NCBI RefSeq assembly: GCF_009903625.1
Contig: NZ_CP047569.1
Coordinates: 268,001 to 332,000, forward strand
Length of the DNA stretch: 64,000 bases
From: Microbulbifer sp. ALW1
GTDB taxonomy: Bacteria; Pseudomonadota; Gammaproteobacteria; Pseudomonadales; Cellvibrionaceae
Direction of reading: 5' to 3'
Within the stretch, counting starts at the first letter, position 1, and every line of letters begins with the position of its first letter. A program made the position numbers and the translations under genes. The notes below the pieces were generated by a model. That model did no database searches, was not told the DNA's origin, and saw only the letters and a list, made by a program, of their open reading frames with translations. Shown one piece after another: positions 36,541-44,522 of the stretch.

Positions 36541-36704
36541 CGCATTTTCCTCAAATCGTTTTTTATTATTTCGAGGCATGCACGCTACGGCAGCCCGTGA
36601 CGATTTGATAGAAAGTCGTTGTGCATCGGCATTAAGGAATCCGCATCATCGCCGATATGGCACAGGATTCATCATTCGCCCTCTCAGCAAACGCATCCGT
36701 CCGC

Positions 36705-38018
36705 TCAAAAGACGTAACTAACCCCCAGGCTCATTTCAGTTTTATCGAAATCGTACAGCTCCCGATTTTCACGGTTATCAATGTTTAACAACTTGCCATC
36801 AAGGCTGAGGCGTGGCGTCAAACGGTAGCGGGTGGAGACCCAGGATTTGAAGCGATCGGACTCCCGCTCAAACTCCAGCAAATTGCCACTATCATCGACT
36901 ACCCGGTTCAGTCCACCGTATACGCTATAGCGATACTCAACGCCGGCGCGCAGCTCCCAGCGACCCAGAAAACGCCAGCGCACATCGCTGCCAAATGCGT
37001 GTCGCACCGGCGAATAACTGTAGTAGTCCGCGGCCTGCTGAAGATCCTCGCGATCATTGGTGTCGTACAGGTAATAGATGCCAAAGTCTGCGCCAAATGT
37101 CTCTCGGCGCGCGCCCGCGGAAAAGCGCTGGCGCCAGCCGTCCAGGTAGCTGTAATTGTCGCCACCGGTGTAATAGGCAGGGATATACGACAGCTGCACG
37201 CTGGTCGCACCAAAATCCCGCTTTGCACGACCAACCAGCTGCAGCTGCTGACTCACCCTTTCACCCCCAAGGGTTACCCACTCGGCGCCGGCACCGGCTT
37301 CCAACGCCCAGTCTCGCCAGTGGATGTCGCGAACCAGTAAAGTGCTGAGACTGGCGAGATTCAAACTATCCAGCTCGCTGTAGCGCCGGGTAAATCCGTA
37401 GCCCTGCAACCGCCAGCCATCAGCCTCTGTGCCTGCCAGGCGGTACTGCCCCCAGCCAAACAGCTCTAAAAAGTTGTCTTCGCCGACGGCGCCTTCACCC
37501 AGCAGCTCCGTCTTTACCGCATAGGGATTGCCATCCTGACCACCATTGATACTGGCCATGGCCAGCCAGGGCCGCACCTGTGCCACTGGCTCAACAGCAG
37601 GGCTGCCCAGCTGCAGCGCCGCCAGTCGCTGTAATTGTGGAGAAGCCGCGCGTCCACTCACTCGACGAAAAAACTTTGCCGCTAGTAGCTGATCTCCCTG
37701 CCGTCGCGCCACCAGGCCCAGGTTGTACTCCGCCAGATCGCGCCACTGAGGTTCCGGCACCAGCAGCCAGAAATATTCCGAGGCCTCCGTATAGCGGCCA
37801 AGCTTGAACAATGTGACGCCAAGGTTGAACTTGAGTTTGGCACTGTCGTCACCCTTCTGCTCTGCTTCCCGAAATAGCGCCAGAGCCCTGGGGTAGTCGC
37901 CGCGCTTGAAAGCACCGGTCGCACTGGGAAGTTCTTCCGCTGCCAGCCGCGCTGGGCCAAAAACAGAAATCGTAACCAGCATCACCAGCAAAAAAATCAG
38001 GTGCATAAATCCGCGCAT
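36705..38018 (-). CDS. TPR protein with C-terminal outer-membrane beta barrel
   Basis: The 437-residue protein has a signal peptide ending near GPARLA, then three or four TPR-like repeats (GDYPRALALFREAEQKGDD, LGRYTEASEYFWLL) to about residue 130. The rest is strand-rich with alternating aromatics and ends in VSYVF, the outer-membrane barrel signature. This is the layout of surface lipoprotein assembly modifiers (Slam) and related outer-membrane exporters, though no clear match was made. The ATG at 38018 has a GAGG ribosome site. The 146 bp upstream of the gene contain an imperfect inverted repeat (38117-38144) and no gene. Confidence 0.6.
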   Translation of the reverse strand: MRGFMHLIFLLVMLVTISVFGPARLAAEELPSATGAFKRGDYPRALALFREAEQKGDDSAKLKFNLGVTLFKLGRYTEASEYFWLLVPEPQWRDLAEYNLGLVARRQGDQLLAAKFFRRVSGRAASPQLQRLAALQLGSPAVEPVAQVRPWLAMASINGGQDGNPYAVKTELLGEGAVGEDNFLELFGWGQYRLAGTEADGWRLQGYGFTRRYSELDSLNLASLSTLLVRDIHWRDWALEAGAGAEWVTLGGERVSQQLQLVGRAKRDFGATSVQLSYIPAYYTGGDNYSYLDGWRQRFSAGARRETFGADFGIYYLYDTNDREDLQQAADYYSYSPVRHAFGSDVRWRFLGRWELRAGVEYRYSVYGGLNRVVDDSGNLLEFERESDRFKSWVSTRYRLTPRLSLDGKLLNIDNRENRELYDFDKTEMSLGVSYVF

Positions 38019-38164
38019 TCCGTGCCTCTTCGCCTTACTTAACTTTCTGTCCGCCTTTCTGCGCACCATCCGCACACTCCTTGCGCGAAATCCTTTGCGC
38101 TCTTACCTGGCGCCAGCCCGGACGCCCAATAATCGGCATCCGGGTCACCGCTCACACAGCGCCA

Positions 38165-38836
38165 TTAGCCGCCGGCGCCATCTGTCGCATCACTCACCGG
38201 CTCGCTGGCGACGTCGCCGCGCAAAGATTCCAGCAGCGTATCGACATCGCCCATACTGCCGCGCGCCTCTTCCGGCAGCACACCCAGGATGTCCTGCATC
38301 ATCTGCTCGATCATGCCCTGCATTTCAGCATTGGTGAGGCCATTTTTAAGCGCCTCTTCCACCGCCTCGCGTGCGGATTCCACCGCTTGCTGCGCCTGCT
38401 CATTGGCTGCCAGGGCTGAGTTCTGCGCATTGTTCATCAGCTCTGCCCGTCGCTCAGCCATTTCTGCCAGCATCGCCTCGCTGCTTGCCGCACTATCTCC
38501 GCTGGGTACCTGGCCTCCCGGCTGCGCCTCGCGCATGGCCTTGATCGCCGCCAGTGCGGCGGCCAGTTTCTGTTCGGCAATCTCACGCACCTCGTCCGGC
38601 AGCTCAATGTTGTTGAGCAGATCCTGGGCGCTCTCGGTGTCTTCGATCACTTGCAGGGTAATATCCAGGTCGGCCATCTCGGCAGCCTCCACTGCGGCCT
38701 GCAGATCCGCTTCGGCGGCCATTTCCTGTTGTGCCCACACCACTGAAGACAGCGGCAATAAACCGGCGAGTAACACAGGGTATAAAACACTGTTGCAAGC
38801 AGCGGATTTACGGGTTGTGGATGGAATCTTTGACAT
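38165..38836 (-). CDS. Secreted helical hypothetical protein
   Basis: The 223-residue protein has a signal peptide ending near VVWAQ. The remainder is almost entirely Ala, Glu, Gln and Met-rich helix (AEEALKNGLTNAEMQGMIEQ), ending with a flexible acidic tail (SEPVSDATDGAGG). It looks like a coiled-coil periplasmic protein. No family was recognised. It starts 20 bp after the putative anti-sigma gene with an AAAGGA ribosome site and so shares its transcript. Confidence 0.55.
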   Translation of the reverse strand: MSKIPSTTRKSAACNSVLYPVLLAGLLPLSSVVWAQQEMAAEADLQAAVEAAEMADLDITLQVIEDTESAQDLLNNIELPDEVREIAEQKLAAALAAIKAMREAQPGGQVPSGDSAASSEAMLAEMAERRAELMNNAQNSALAANEQAQQAVESAREAVEEALKNGLTNAEMQGMIEQMMQDILGVLPEEARGSMGDVDTLLESLRGDVASEPVSDATDGAGG

Positions 38837-38855
38837 AGTCCTTTACCTCGATGGA

Positions 38856-39416
38856 TTAAAGTTGCGTCATCGTCTGATTGGTCGGCGGAACCGCGTAGCG
38901 CAGGGTTTTTCTGGCTCCTCGGTATTCCACCTCTACCGTCAATTGCCCGGCAGTTTTACGCTCGAAACTGGGGTCTAGCTCCAGGGGCAGCGTGATTTGA
39001 TTGGCGCCTGCAGCAATGTCCGCCTGCCATTCCAGCAGCTGTACATCGGCGTACCCCTGGATACGGGTGTGCGCCGGGAGTTGCACCCGAATGATTGCGC
39101 CATTCAACGCAACAGGGCTGTCCAGGCGTACCGTCAGTGGCCGAACTCCAGCGGTACTGACACCAGCGATTACTTCAGATTTGTGGTCAGAACTTGTCAG
39201 CAGTGGCGCCAGCCACAGGCCCAGCAACAGGCTTGCGGCCATCGCAACAGACAGTCGCAACCGGTTCCCTGTCACTTTCTGCGAAGCGATTCGCGCATGG
39301 TCGCGATGGGTGAAGACCCTGGCCATCAGCCGCGATTCGAACTCCTCGCCCGGATCCGGCGCAGGTAACGCTCTGAGCGCCTGCTGCAGCTGCTCACTCG
39401 ATATTTTCGTCCGCAT
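38856..39416 (-). CDS. Putative anti-sigma factor, single-pass membrane protein
   Basis: The 186-residue protein has an about 50-residue cytoplasmic N-terminal part, one membrane helix (about 52-72, VAMAASLLLGLWLAPLL) and a 110-residue periplasmic Ig-like beta domain. It lacks the zinc anti-sigma HxxxCxxC motif, so the role is inferred from being 23 bp downstream of the ECF sigma gene. The ATG at 39416 has an AGGAG ribosome site; a GTG at 39443 would overlap the sigma gene. The periplasmic domain may sense envelope state. Confidence 0.55.
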   Translation of the reverse strand: MRTKISSEQLQQALRALPAPDPGEEFESRLMARVFTHRDHARIASQKVTGNRLRLSVAMAASLLLGLWLAPLLTSSDHKSEVIAGVSTAGVRPLTVRLDSPVALNGAIIRVQLPAHTRIQGYADVQLLEWQADIAAGANQITLPLELDPSFERKTAGQLTVEVEYRGARKTLRYAVPPTNQTMTQL

Positions 39417-39439
39417 GACTCGCTCCTGCACTCTGATAC

Positions 39440-40039
39440 TCACACTCTCAACACCGATGCACTTGCGCCAGTGCGGCGCGGCGAAAACTCCCCTAGGAGC
39501 AAACGCAGTTTTTTGCGTGCCCGGTGCAACCGAGACTTCACCGTGCCCAACTGCAGCGTGAGAATATCCGCCACCTCTTCTGCGGTATAACCCTCAACAT
39601 CGTGCAGCATCACCACCTCCCGCCAACCTTCCGGGAGCGCCGATAGGGCCACCGCCAGGCTACGACGCAGATCCAGACGCGCAAATTCACAACTACCAGG
39701 CTCTTCAGTGCCACCCGCGATAGCAATGCATCCATCCACCGTGTCGCAGTCGCTGAAAGGTATATGATCGTCCACCGGCGAAGCGCGGCGTCGGCGATAC
39801 AGATCCACATAGCGACGATACAAAACCTTCGCCAACCAGGGACCCAGCCGCTCGATCGCGTCCAGCTCATCCACCTTTGGTAGCAGCCCCAGCATCAGGT
39901 CCTGCACCAGATCCTCGGCTTCCTGCGCACTACCGCACAGGCGGAATGCCACGCGATGCAATTGCCGCAGGTGGGGAAATACCAGCGCAACAAAACGATC
40001 TTCCTGCGCACGCCGTCGACTCAGAAACCAGGCCTTCAC
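39440..40039 (-). CDS. ECF-type RNA polymerase sigma factor
   Basis: The 199-residue protein has sigma region 2 (LCGSAQEAEDLVQDLMLGLLP) and region 4 (EGYTAEEVADILTLQLGTVKSRLHRARKKLRLLL) with the usual short linker. The start is a GTG at 40039 with a perfect AAGGAG 7 bases upstream; a longer frame would add 29 unlikely residues. A GGAAC-N17-CGTGTA element lies about 60 bp upstream of the start and is typical of autoregulated ECF promoters. It heads the minus-strand cluster 40039-33327. Confidence 0.88.
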   Translation of the reverse strand: MKAWFLSRRRAQEDRFVALVFPHLRQLHRVAFRLCGSAQEAEDLVQDLMLGLLPKVDELDAIERLGPWLAKVLYRRYVDLYRRRRASPVDDHIPFSDCDTVDGCIAIAGGTEEPGSCEFARLDLRRSLAVALSALPEGWREVVMLHDVEGYTAEEVADILTLQLGTVKSRLHRARKKLRLLLGEFSPRRTGASASVLRV

Positions 40040-40095
40040 TACCGCACTCCTTTGCCCTGGAACCGGCGACCACAATTTGCCGGCTTCTGCACCTA

Positions 40096-40123
40096 TACAC
40101 GAAGCGGGAGACCAAAAGGTTCC
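40096..40123 (-). promoter_or_regulatory. ECF-type promoter of the sigma operon
   Basis: On the minus strand the -35-like GGAAC (40119-40123, within GGGAACC) and the -10-like CGTGTA (40096-40101) are spaced 17 bp apart. Many ECF sigma factors recognise GGAAC and CGT-containing boxes at this spacing and drive their own operon. Confidence 0.65.
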
Positions 40124-40269
40124 CACTCAATTGGAAAAGACTGAAAAAATTAAAGCAGGCAGGAGCGGCCGAGCGCGGGACGAAACCAGGTACAGGTCTC
40201 AAAAAATGCAAAATAAAGGCAGTGAGCTGCCAGTTATTTCCTGACGTGATTACCCTGAAAAATTGGCAC

Positions 40270-40304
40270 AAAAAAAGCCGGGCGGAGTTTCCGGCCGGCT
40301 TTTC
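40270..40304 (-). terminator. Terminator of rnr-rlmB
   Basis: Reading the minus strand, AAAGCCGGCCGG, a short loop and CCGCCCGGCTTTTTTT form a stem with one mismatch followed by a T run, just past the end of rlmB. The region 40040-40269 upstream of the sigma gene holds no gene besides its promoter. Confidence 0.75.
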
Positions 40305-40326
40305 TCGCTTGTGAAATGTGGGGTGT

Positions 40327-41082
40327 TCAGCGTGTCCGCTGGCGCACCGCCTCGAACAGGCACACACCCGTGGCGACGGAGACGTTCAGGCTGCTGACCT
40401 CCCCCGCCATGGGGATTTTAATCAGGTGATCGCAGTTTTCCCGGGTCAGTCGGCGCAACCCTGGCCCTTCGGCACCCATCACCAGGGCAATGGGGCCAGT
40501 CAGTGATGACTGATAGACATCCTGCTCCGCCTCGCCGGCGGCGCCGAAAATCCACACCCCGGCCTGCTGCAGCATTTTCAGGGTTCGCGCCAGATTGGTG
40601 ACGGTAATAAACGGCAGCACTTCGGCGGCGCCACAGGCGACTTTTCTTGCCGTGGGTGTCAGCCCCGCAGCGTTATCCTTGGGTGCGATGACCGCGTGCA
40701 CCCCGGCGGCCTCGGCCGAGCGCAGGCAGGCGCCAAGGTTATGGGGGTCGGTAACCCCGTCGAGAATCAGCAGAAATGGCGCTTCGCTTTTGCCTTCCAG
40801 TTGCTGCAGCAATGACTTGAGGTACTGCTCGTCGTACACCCGGGTTTCACCGGCACAAATCGCCACCGCGCCCTGGTGATTGCCTTCGTCGGCGACCTTT
40901 TCATCTAGGGCCTTGCGATCCACAAAGCGGATGGTGATCTCATTCTGTTCTGCCTGGCGGATAATTTTCTGCAGTTTCTGATCTTTGCGCCCGCGCAGCA
41001 ACAGCAGTTCCTGTACCTGCTGGGGGGAGCTTTTCAACAGGGCCTGCACCGCGTGCAGGCCGTATACCAATTGCTGGGCCAC
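40327..41082 (-). CDS. rlmB: 23S rRNA (guanosine-2251-2'-O)-methyltransferase RlmB
   Basis: The 251-residue SpoU/TrmH-family protein has an N-terminal substrate-binding domain (QLVYGLHAVQALL) and the knotted SPOUT domain with LDGVTDPHNLGACLRSAEAAG, ALVMGAEGPGLRRL and SLNVSVATGVCLFE. It methylates the 2'-O of G2251 in 23S rRNA. The start is GTG, 3 bp after the rnr stop, with a ribosome site inside rnr, so both are translated from one message. Confidence 0.95.
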   Translation of the reverse strand: MAQQLVYGLHAVQALLKSSPQQVQELLLLRGRKDQKLQKIIRQAEQNEITIRFVDRKALDEKVADEGNHQGAVAICAGETRVYDEQYLKSLLQQLEGKSEAPFLLILDGVTDPHNLGACLRSAEAAGVHAVIAPKDNAAGLTPTARKVACGAAEVLPFITVTNLARTLKMLQQAGVWIFGAAGEAEQDVYQSSLTGPIALVMGAEGPGLRRLTRENCDHLIKIPMAGEVSSLNVSVATGVCLFEAVRQRTR

Positions 41083-41085
41083 GGC

Positions 41086-43968
41086 TTACTTCTTCCTACC
41101 TGGACTGTTCTTGCTGGATTTTTTCTTGAGCTTTTTCTTGCCGGCTTTCTTGGCAATTTCGGCCTTGGCCGCCTTGTGCGCGGCCTTGCGCGCGGCCACT
41201 GCCGGTCGTTTGCCACCCTTGCGCGTCGGCGATTTTCTCGGTCCGCGCTTCTTCCTCGGCAGTTCGCCGTCCAGGCCGGGCTCCGAATCTTCGGTATCCG
41301 GTGAATCGCTCGGCAGCGCCTTTGAGGGGCGAACAACCTCGACGTCGTCACTGCCTACCTTGCGCCGGCGAATCGGACGCGGTGCATCGCTATCGTCCGC
41401 GCCTTCTTTCTTTTTCAAACCTCCGCCCCAGGGGCTGGCTTTTTCCGCCTCCGCGCTGAAATCGGATTTACCTTTGCGCTTGCGCTCCTGCTGGAACTCC
41501 ACCGCCATTTCCATTGCTCGACCACTTACTTCTGTTGCGTCTTTGTTACTTTTCTTCGGCTTTTTCGCCGCCTTTGCCGGCGTATCCGTTTCGGCTACGT
41601 CCTCCAGCGATTTGTCGCGCTTACCAACTTTGGGCTTGCGGTATTTGGGGTTCTGGTACGAAGGGCGCGGATGCAATTCGACAAAGGTGAAATCCACCTT
41701 GCGCTCCTCCAGGTCCACCCGCGCCACCTGCACGGTGACACCATCACCCAGGTGATAGCGCGCCCCGCTGCGCTCGCCGATCAAACGCTGGTGCGCCTGC
41801 TCGAAGTTGTAGTAATCCTTGGGCAGCGCCGTAACGTGAATCAAACCCTCCACATAGAGGTCGTCGAGCTCCACAAACAGGCCGAAGCCGGTGACGGCAC
41901 TGATCACACCGCGGTACACCTCGCCCACATGATCCTGCAGGTATTCGCATTTGAGCCAGCTGACCACATCGCGGGTGGCATCGTCGGCGCGGCGCTCGGT
42001 CATCGAGCAGTGCTCTCCCAGCTCCACCATGGCCGGCATGTCATAGGGCAGGATCGTCTCGCGCGCCAGCGCGTGGGCACCGGGGGCCTGGCGCACCCGA
42101 TCTGCAATCGGCTTGGGGTTGGCGCTGCCATTGCGGACCAGCCAGCGCAGGCCGCGGTGCAACAGCAGATCCGGGTAGCGACGGATTGGCGACGTAAAAT
42201 GCGCGTAAGCGCGATAATCCAGGCCAAAATGGCCGCGATTCTCCGGCTGGTACACCGCTTGGTTCATCGAGCGCAGCAGCATGGTCTGGATGATATGGAA
42301 ATCCGGCCGTCCCTCTACCTGCGCCAGCAACGCTTGATAGTCACTGGGCTGGGGCTCACTGCCCCCCTCGAGGCGCAGGCCCAGCTCACCGAGATAGGCG
42401 CGCAGGTTTTCCAGTCGCTCCTGTTTGGGAATATCGTGCACCCGATAGAGCGCGGGCAGTTCCGACAGCTCCATCAGCTCGGCGGCGCAGACGTTGGCAG
42501 CGAGCATGCACTCTTCGATCATCTTGTGCGCGTCGTTGCGCTGCACCGGGACTATGCGCTCGATCTTGCGCGTGGCATCAAAAATGATGCGGGTCTCGGT
42601 GGTTTCAAAATCGATGGCACCACGTCTGTCCCGTGCACTGCGCAGGGCTTTGTACAGATCGTGCAGGTTATCGATATGTGGTGTGAGCGCGGCAAACTGC
42701 TTGCGCAGGCCACTGTCGCGGTTATCCCGCTCGTCTACCAGCTCACCCACCTGGGTATAAGTAAAGCGTGCATGGCTGCGCATCAGGCCTTCAAAAAACT
42801 GGTAGCCGAGAATGCTGCCGCTCTCGTCGATGCGCATTTCGCACACCATGCACAGGCGATCCACTTCCGGGTTCAGGGAACAGAGGCCATTGGAGAGTTT
42901 CTCCGGCAGCATGGGCACCACGAAATCCGGGAAGTACACCGAGTTACCGCGCTGATGCGCTTCCACATCCAGTGCGCTGCCTACCTGCACGTAGTGGGAT
43001 ACATCGGCGATCGCCACCAGCAGCTTCCAGTTGCCGTCCGGCAACAACTCGCAGAACACCGCGTCGTCAAAATCCCGCGCATCTTCGCCATCAATAGTGA
43101 CCAGTGGCAGCTGGCGCAGGTCGATGCGGGCCTTTTTGTCCGCCTCCAGCACCTCGTCGGCAATAGTGTCCACTTGGGCATTGACCGCCGCCGGCCAGGT
43201 GTGCGGGATGCCGTAATTGCGGATGGCAACATCAATTTCCATCCCCGGCGCCAGATGGTCCCCGAGCACTTCGCTCACCTCACCCTGGGGCAGGTTGTCG
43301 CGACCGGGCTGGGTGGTGATGTCCACCACCACATACTGGCCACTGACGGCGTCGGCGCACTTGCCTTCGGCAATCAGCACATCCAGGGTCAGGCGGGGGT
43401 TGTCCGGGCGCACGAAACAGATGCCGTCTTCACGGTACAGGCGGCCGGCCAGTTGCTGGGTATTGTGCTTGATGACCCGCACCACGGCGCCTTCGCGCTT
43501 GCCGCGAAATCCTCCGGGAGTTTCCCGTACCAGCACCTCATCGCCGTCAAATACCTTGCGCATCTGGCGGTGGGACAGGAACAGGTCATCGCTGCCGTCG
43601 CCAGGCGACACAAAGCCAAAGCCATCGCGATGGCCGATCACACGGCCTCGCACCAGGCTCATCTTGTCGAGCACGCCAAAGTCGCCGGCGCGATTACTGG
43701 CAATCTGGCCGTCCCGGGACATGGCGATCAGGCGTCGACGCACGCCCTCGCGGCGATCTTCGTCGTCGAGGCTCAGCAGGTCTGCCACGGCCTCCCAGGC
43801 CAGAGGCTCCGACTGCTGTTCCAGCAGGTCCAGCAGGAATTCGCGGCTGGGAACGGGCTTTTCGTACTTTTCTGCCTCGCGCTTCGCATGAGGGTCTTCT
43901 TTGGAGACCGCCTCAGGAGCAGGTGCGGAGGGAGAGTTAGGTTTGTCTTGATTCAAAACAGCTTCCAT
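41086..43968 (-). CDS. rnr: Ribonuclease R
   Basis: The 960-residue 3'-5' exoribonuclease has N-terminal winged-helix and cold-shock domains, an RNB domain with TIDGEDARDFDDAV and DDATRDVVSWLKCEYLQ, and an S1 domain (YRGVISAVTGFGLFVELD). It then has a very long C-terminal Lys/Arg-rich tail of about 200 residues. Family members are 750-830 residues, so the tail is unusually large. It degrades structured RNA. The ATG at 43968 is chosen because the upstream extension to 44136 is not RNase R-like; its ribosome site is weak. It precedes rlmB. Confidence 0.95.
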   Translation of the reverse strand: MEAVLNQDKPNSPSAPAPEAVSKEDPHAKREAEKYEKPVPSREFLLDLLEQQSEPLAWEAVADLLSLDDEDRREGVRRRLIAMSRDGQIASNRAGDFGVLDKMSLVRGRVIGHRDGFGFVSPGDGSDDLFLSHRQMRKVFDGDEVLVRETPGGFRGKREGAVVRVIKHNTQQLAGRLYREDGICFVRPDNPRLTLDVLIAEGKCADAVSGQYVVVDITTQPGRDNLPQGEVSEVLGDHLAPGMEIDVAIRNYGIPHTWPAAVNAQVDTIADEVLEADKKARIDLRQLPLVTIDGEDARDFDDAVFCELLPDGNWKLLVAIADVSHYVQVGSALDVEAHQRGNSVYFPDFVVPMLPEKLSNGLCSLNPEVDRLCMVCEMRIDESGSILGYQFFEGLMRSHARFTYTQVGELVDERDNRDSGLRKQFAALTPHIDNLHDLYKALRSARDRRGAIDFETTETRIIFDATRKIERIVPVQRNDAHKMIEECMLAANVCAAELMELSELPALYRVHDIPKQERLENLRAYLGELGLRLEGGSEPQPSDYQALLAQVEGRPDFHIIQTMLLRSMNQAVYQPENRGHFGLDYRAYAHFTSPIRRYPDLLLHRGLRWLVRNGSANPKPIADRVRQAPGAHALARETILPYDMPAMVELGEHCSMTERRADDATRDVVSWLKCEYLQDHVGEVYRGVISAVTGFGLFVELDDLYVEGLIHVTALPKDYYNFEQAHQRLIGERSGARYHLGDGVTVQVARVDLEERKVDFTFVELHPRPSYQNPKYRKPKVGKRDKSLEDVAETDTPAKAAKKPKKSNKDATEVSGRAMEMAVEFQQERKRKGKSDFSAEAEKASPWGGGLKKKEGADDSDAPRPIRRRKVGSDDVEVVRPSKALPSDSPDTEDSEPGLDGELPRKKRGPRKSPTRKGGKRPAVAARKAAHKAAKAEIAKKAGKKKLKKKSSKNSPGRKK

Positions 43969-44247
43969 TGTTCTGCGGTTGGCCACGCAGTCTGCGCGGC
44001 CCCGGGGTACACCGGGCACAGGGGGTATGAGTGGGTGCAAGCGCTTGGTCCATGTCGATGTGGTGATGGACAAAGGTTGAGAGTGGCGAATGCCTGATTG
44101 TTCGATGGGACCGCCTGGCGGCCCTGAGTCTTGCACATTGCGGGCAGTATAAGCGATTTGGCCACCAATTCCCGATCCGTTTTACCCGCGGCGAGCGAAT
44201 TAGTGACCTGGCCGTCAATTGGGCGGCAGCAAATTTCACGAAAATCG

Positions 44248-44276
44248 TTGACACCCCCGGGGCAAATCCCTATAGT
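44248..44276 (+). promoter_or_regulatory. Sigma-70 promoter of the first tRNA-Leu gene
   Basis: TTGACA (44248-44253) and TATAGT (44271-44276) are spaced 17 bp apart and followed by a G/C-rich discriminator (GCGCG), a typical stable-RNA promoter under growth-rate and ppGpp control. Confidence 0.85.
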
Positions 44277-44306
44277 GCGCGTCCTCAGCGGAGCACACCG
44301 CTGAAA

Positions 44307-44393
44307 GCCCAGGTGGCGGAATTGGTAGACGCGCTAGCTTCAGGTGCTAGTGGCCTTACGGTCGTGGAAGTTCAAGTCTTCTCCTGGGCACCA
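44307..44393 (+). tRNA. tRNA-Leu (anticodon CAG), copy 1
   Basis: The 87-nt gene has a 7-bp acceptor stem (GCCCAGG / CCTGGGC), encoded CCA end, D arm with AATTGGTAGA, anticodon stem CTAGC/GCTAG around loop TTCAGGT (CAG), long class II variable arm, and TTCAAGT T loop. It reads CUG codons. It is identical base for base to the copy at 47378. The place upstream of rnr matches a tRNA-Leu gene in Pseudomonas. Confidence 0.97.
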
Positions 44394-44401
44394 TAATTCG
44401 C

Positions 44402-44433
44402 AAAAAGGCCGACTCGCAAGAGTCGGCCTTTTT
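44402..44433 (+). terminator. Terminator after tRNA-Leu copy 1
   Basis: GGCCGACTC, loop GCAA, GAGTCGGCC with flanking A and T runs. The same hairpin follows the second tRNA copy. Confidence 0.9.
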
Positions 44434-44522
44434 CGTTTCTGCCCTCCGGCAACCGCCCTCTGCCAGCGCCCGACTCCCATCCTGCAATCGCATTCTGGCA
44501 AGCCGGGCACCGCACCCAGACA

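Noticed and set aside
38117..38144. Inverted repeat CCCGGACGCC/GGCATCCGGG as a terminator
   Set aside because: It has one mismatch and no T run on either strand, so a terminator cannot be supported; it was noted only as a possible repeat.
41671..44097. 808-codon plus-strand open frame
   Set aside because: It is antisense to rnr, which has unmistakable RNB and S1 motifs; the plus-strand translation is a low-complexity shadow.
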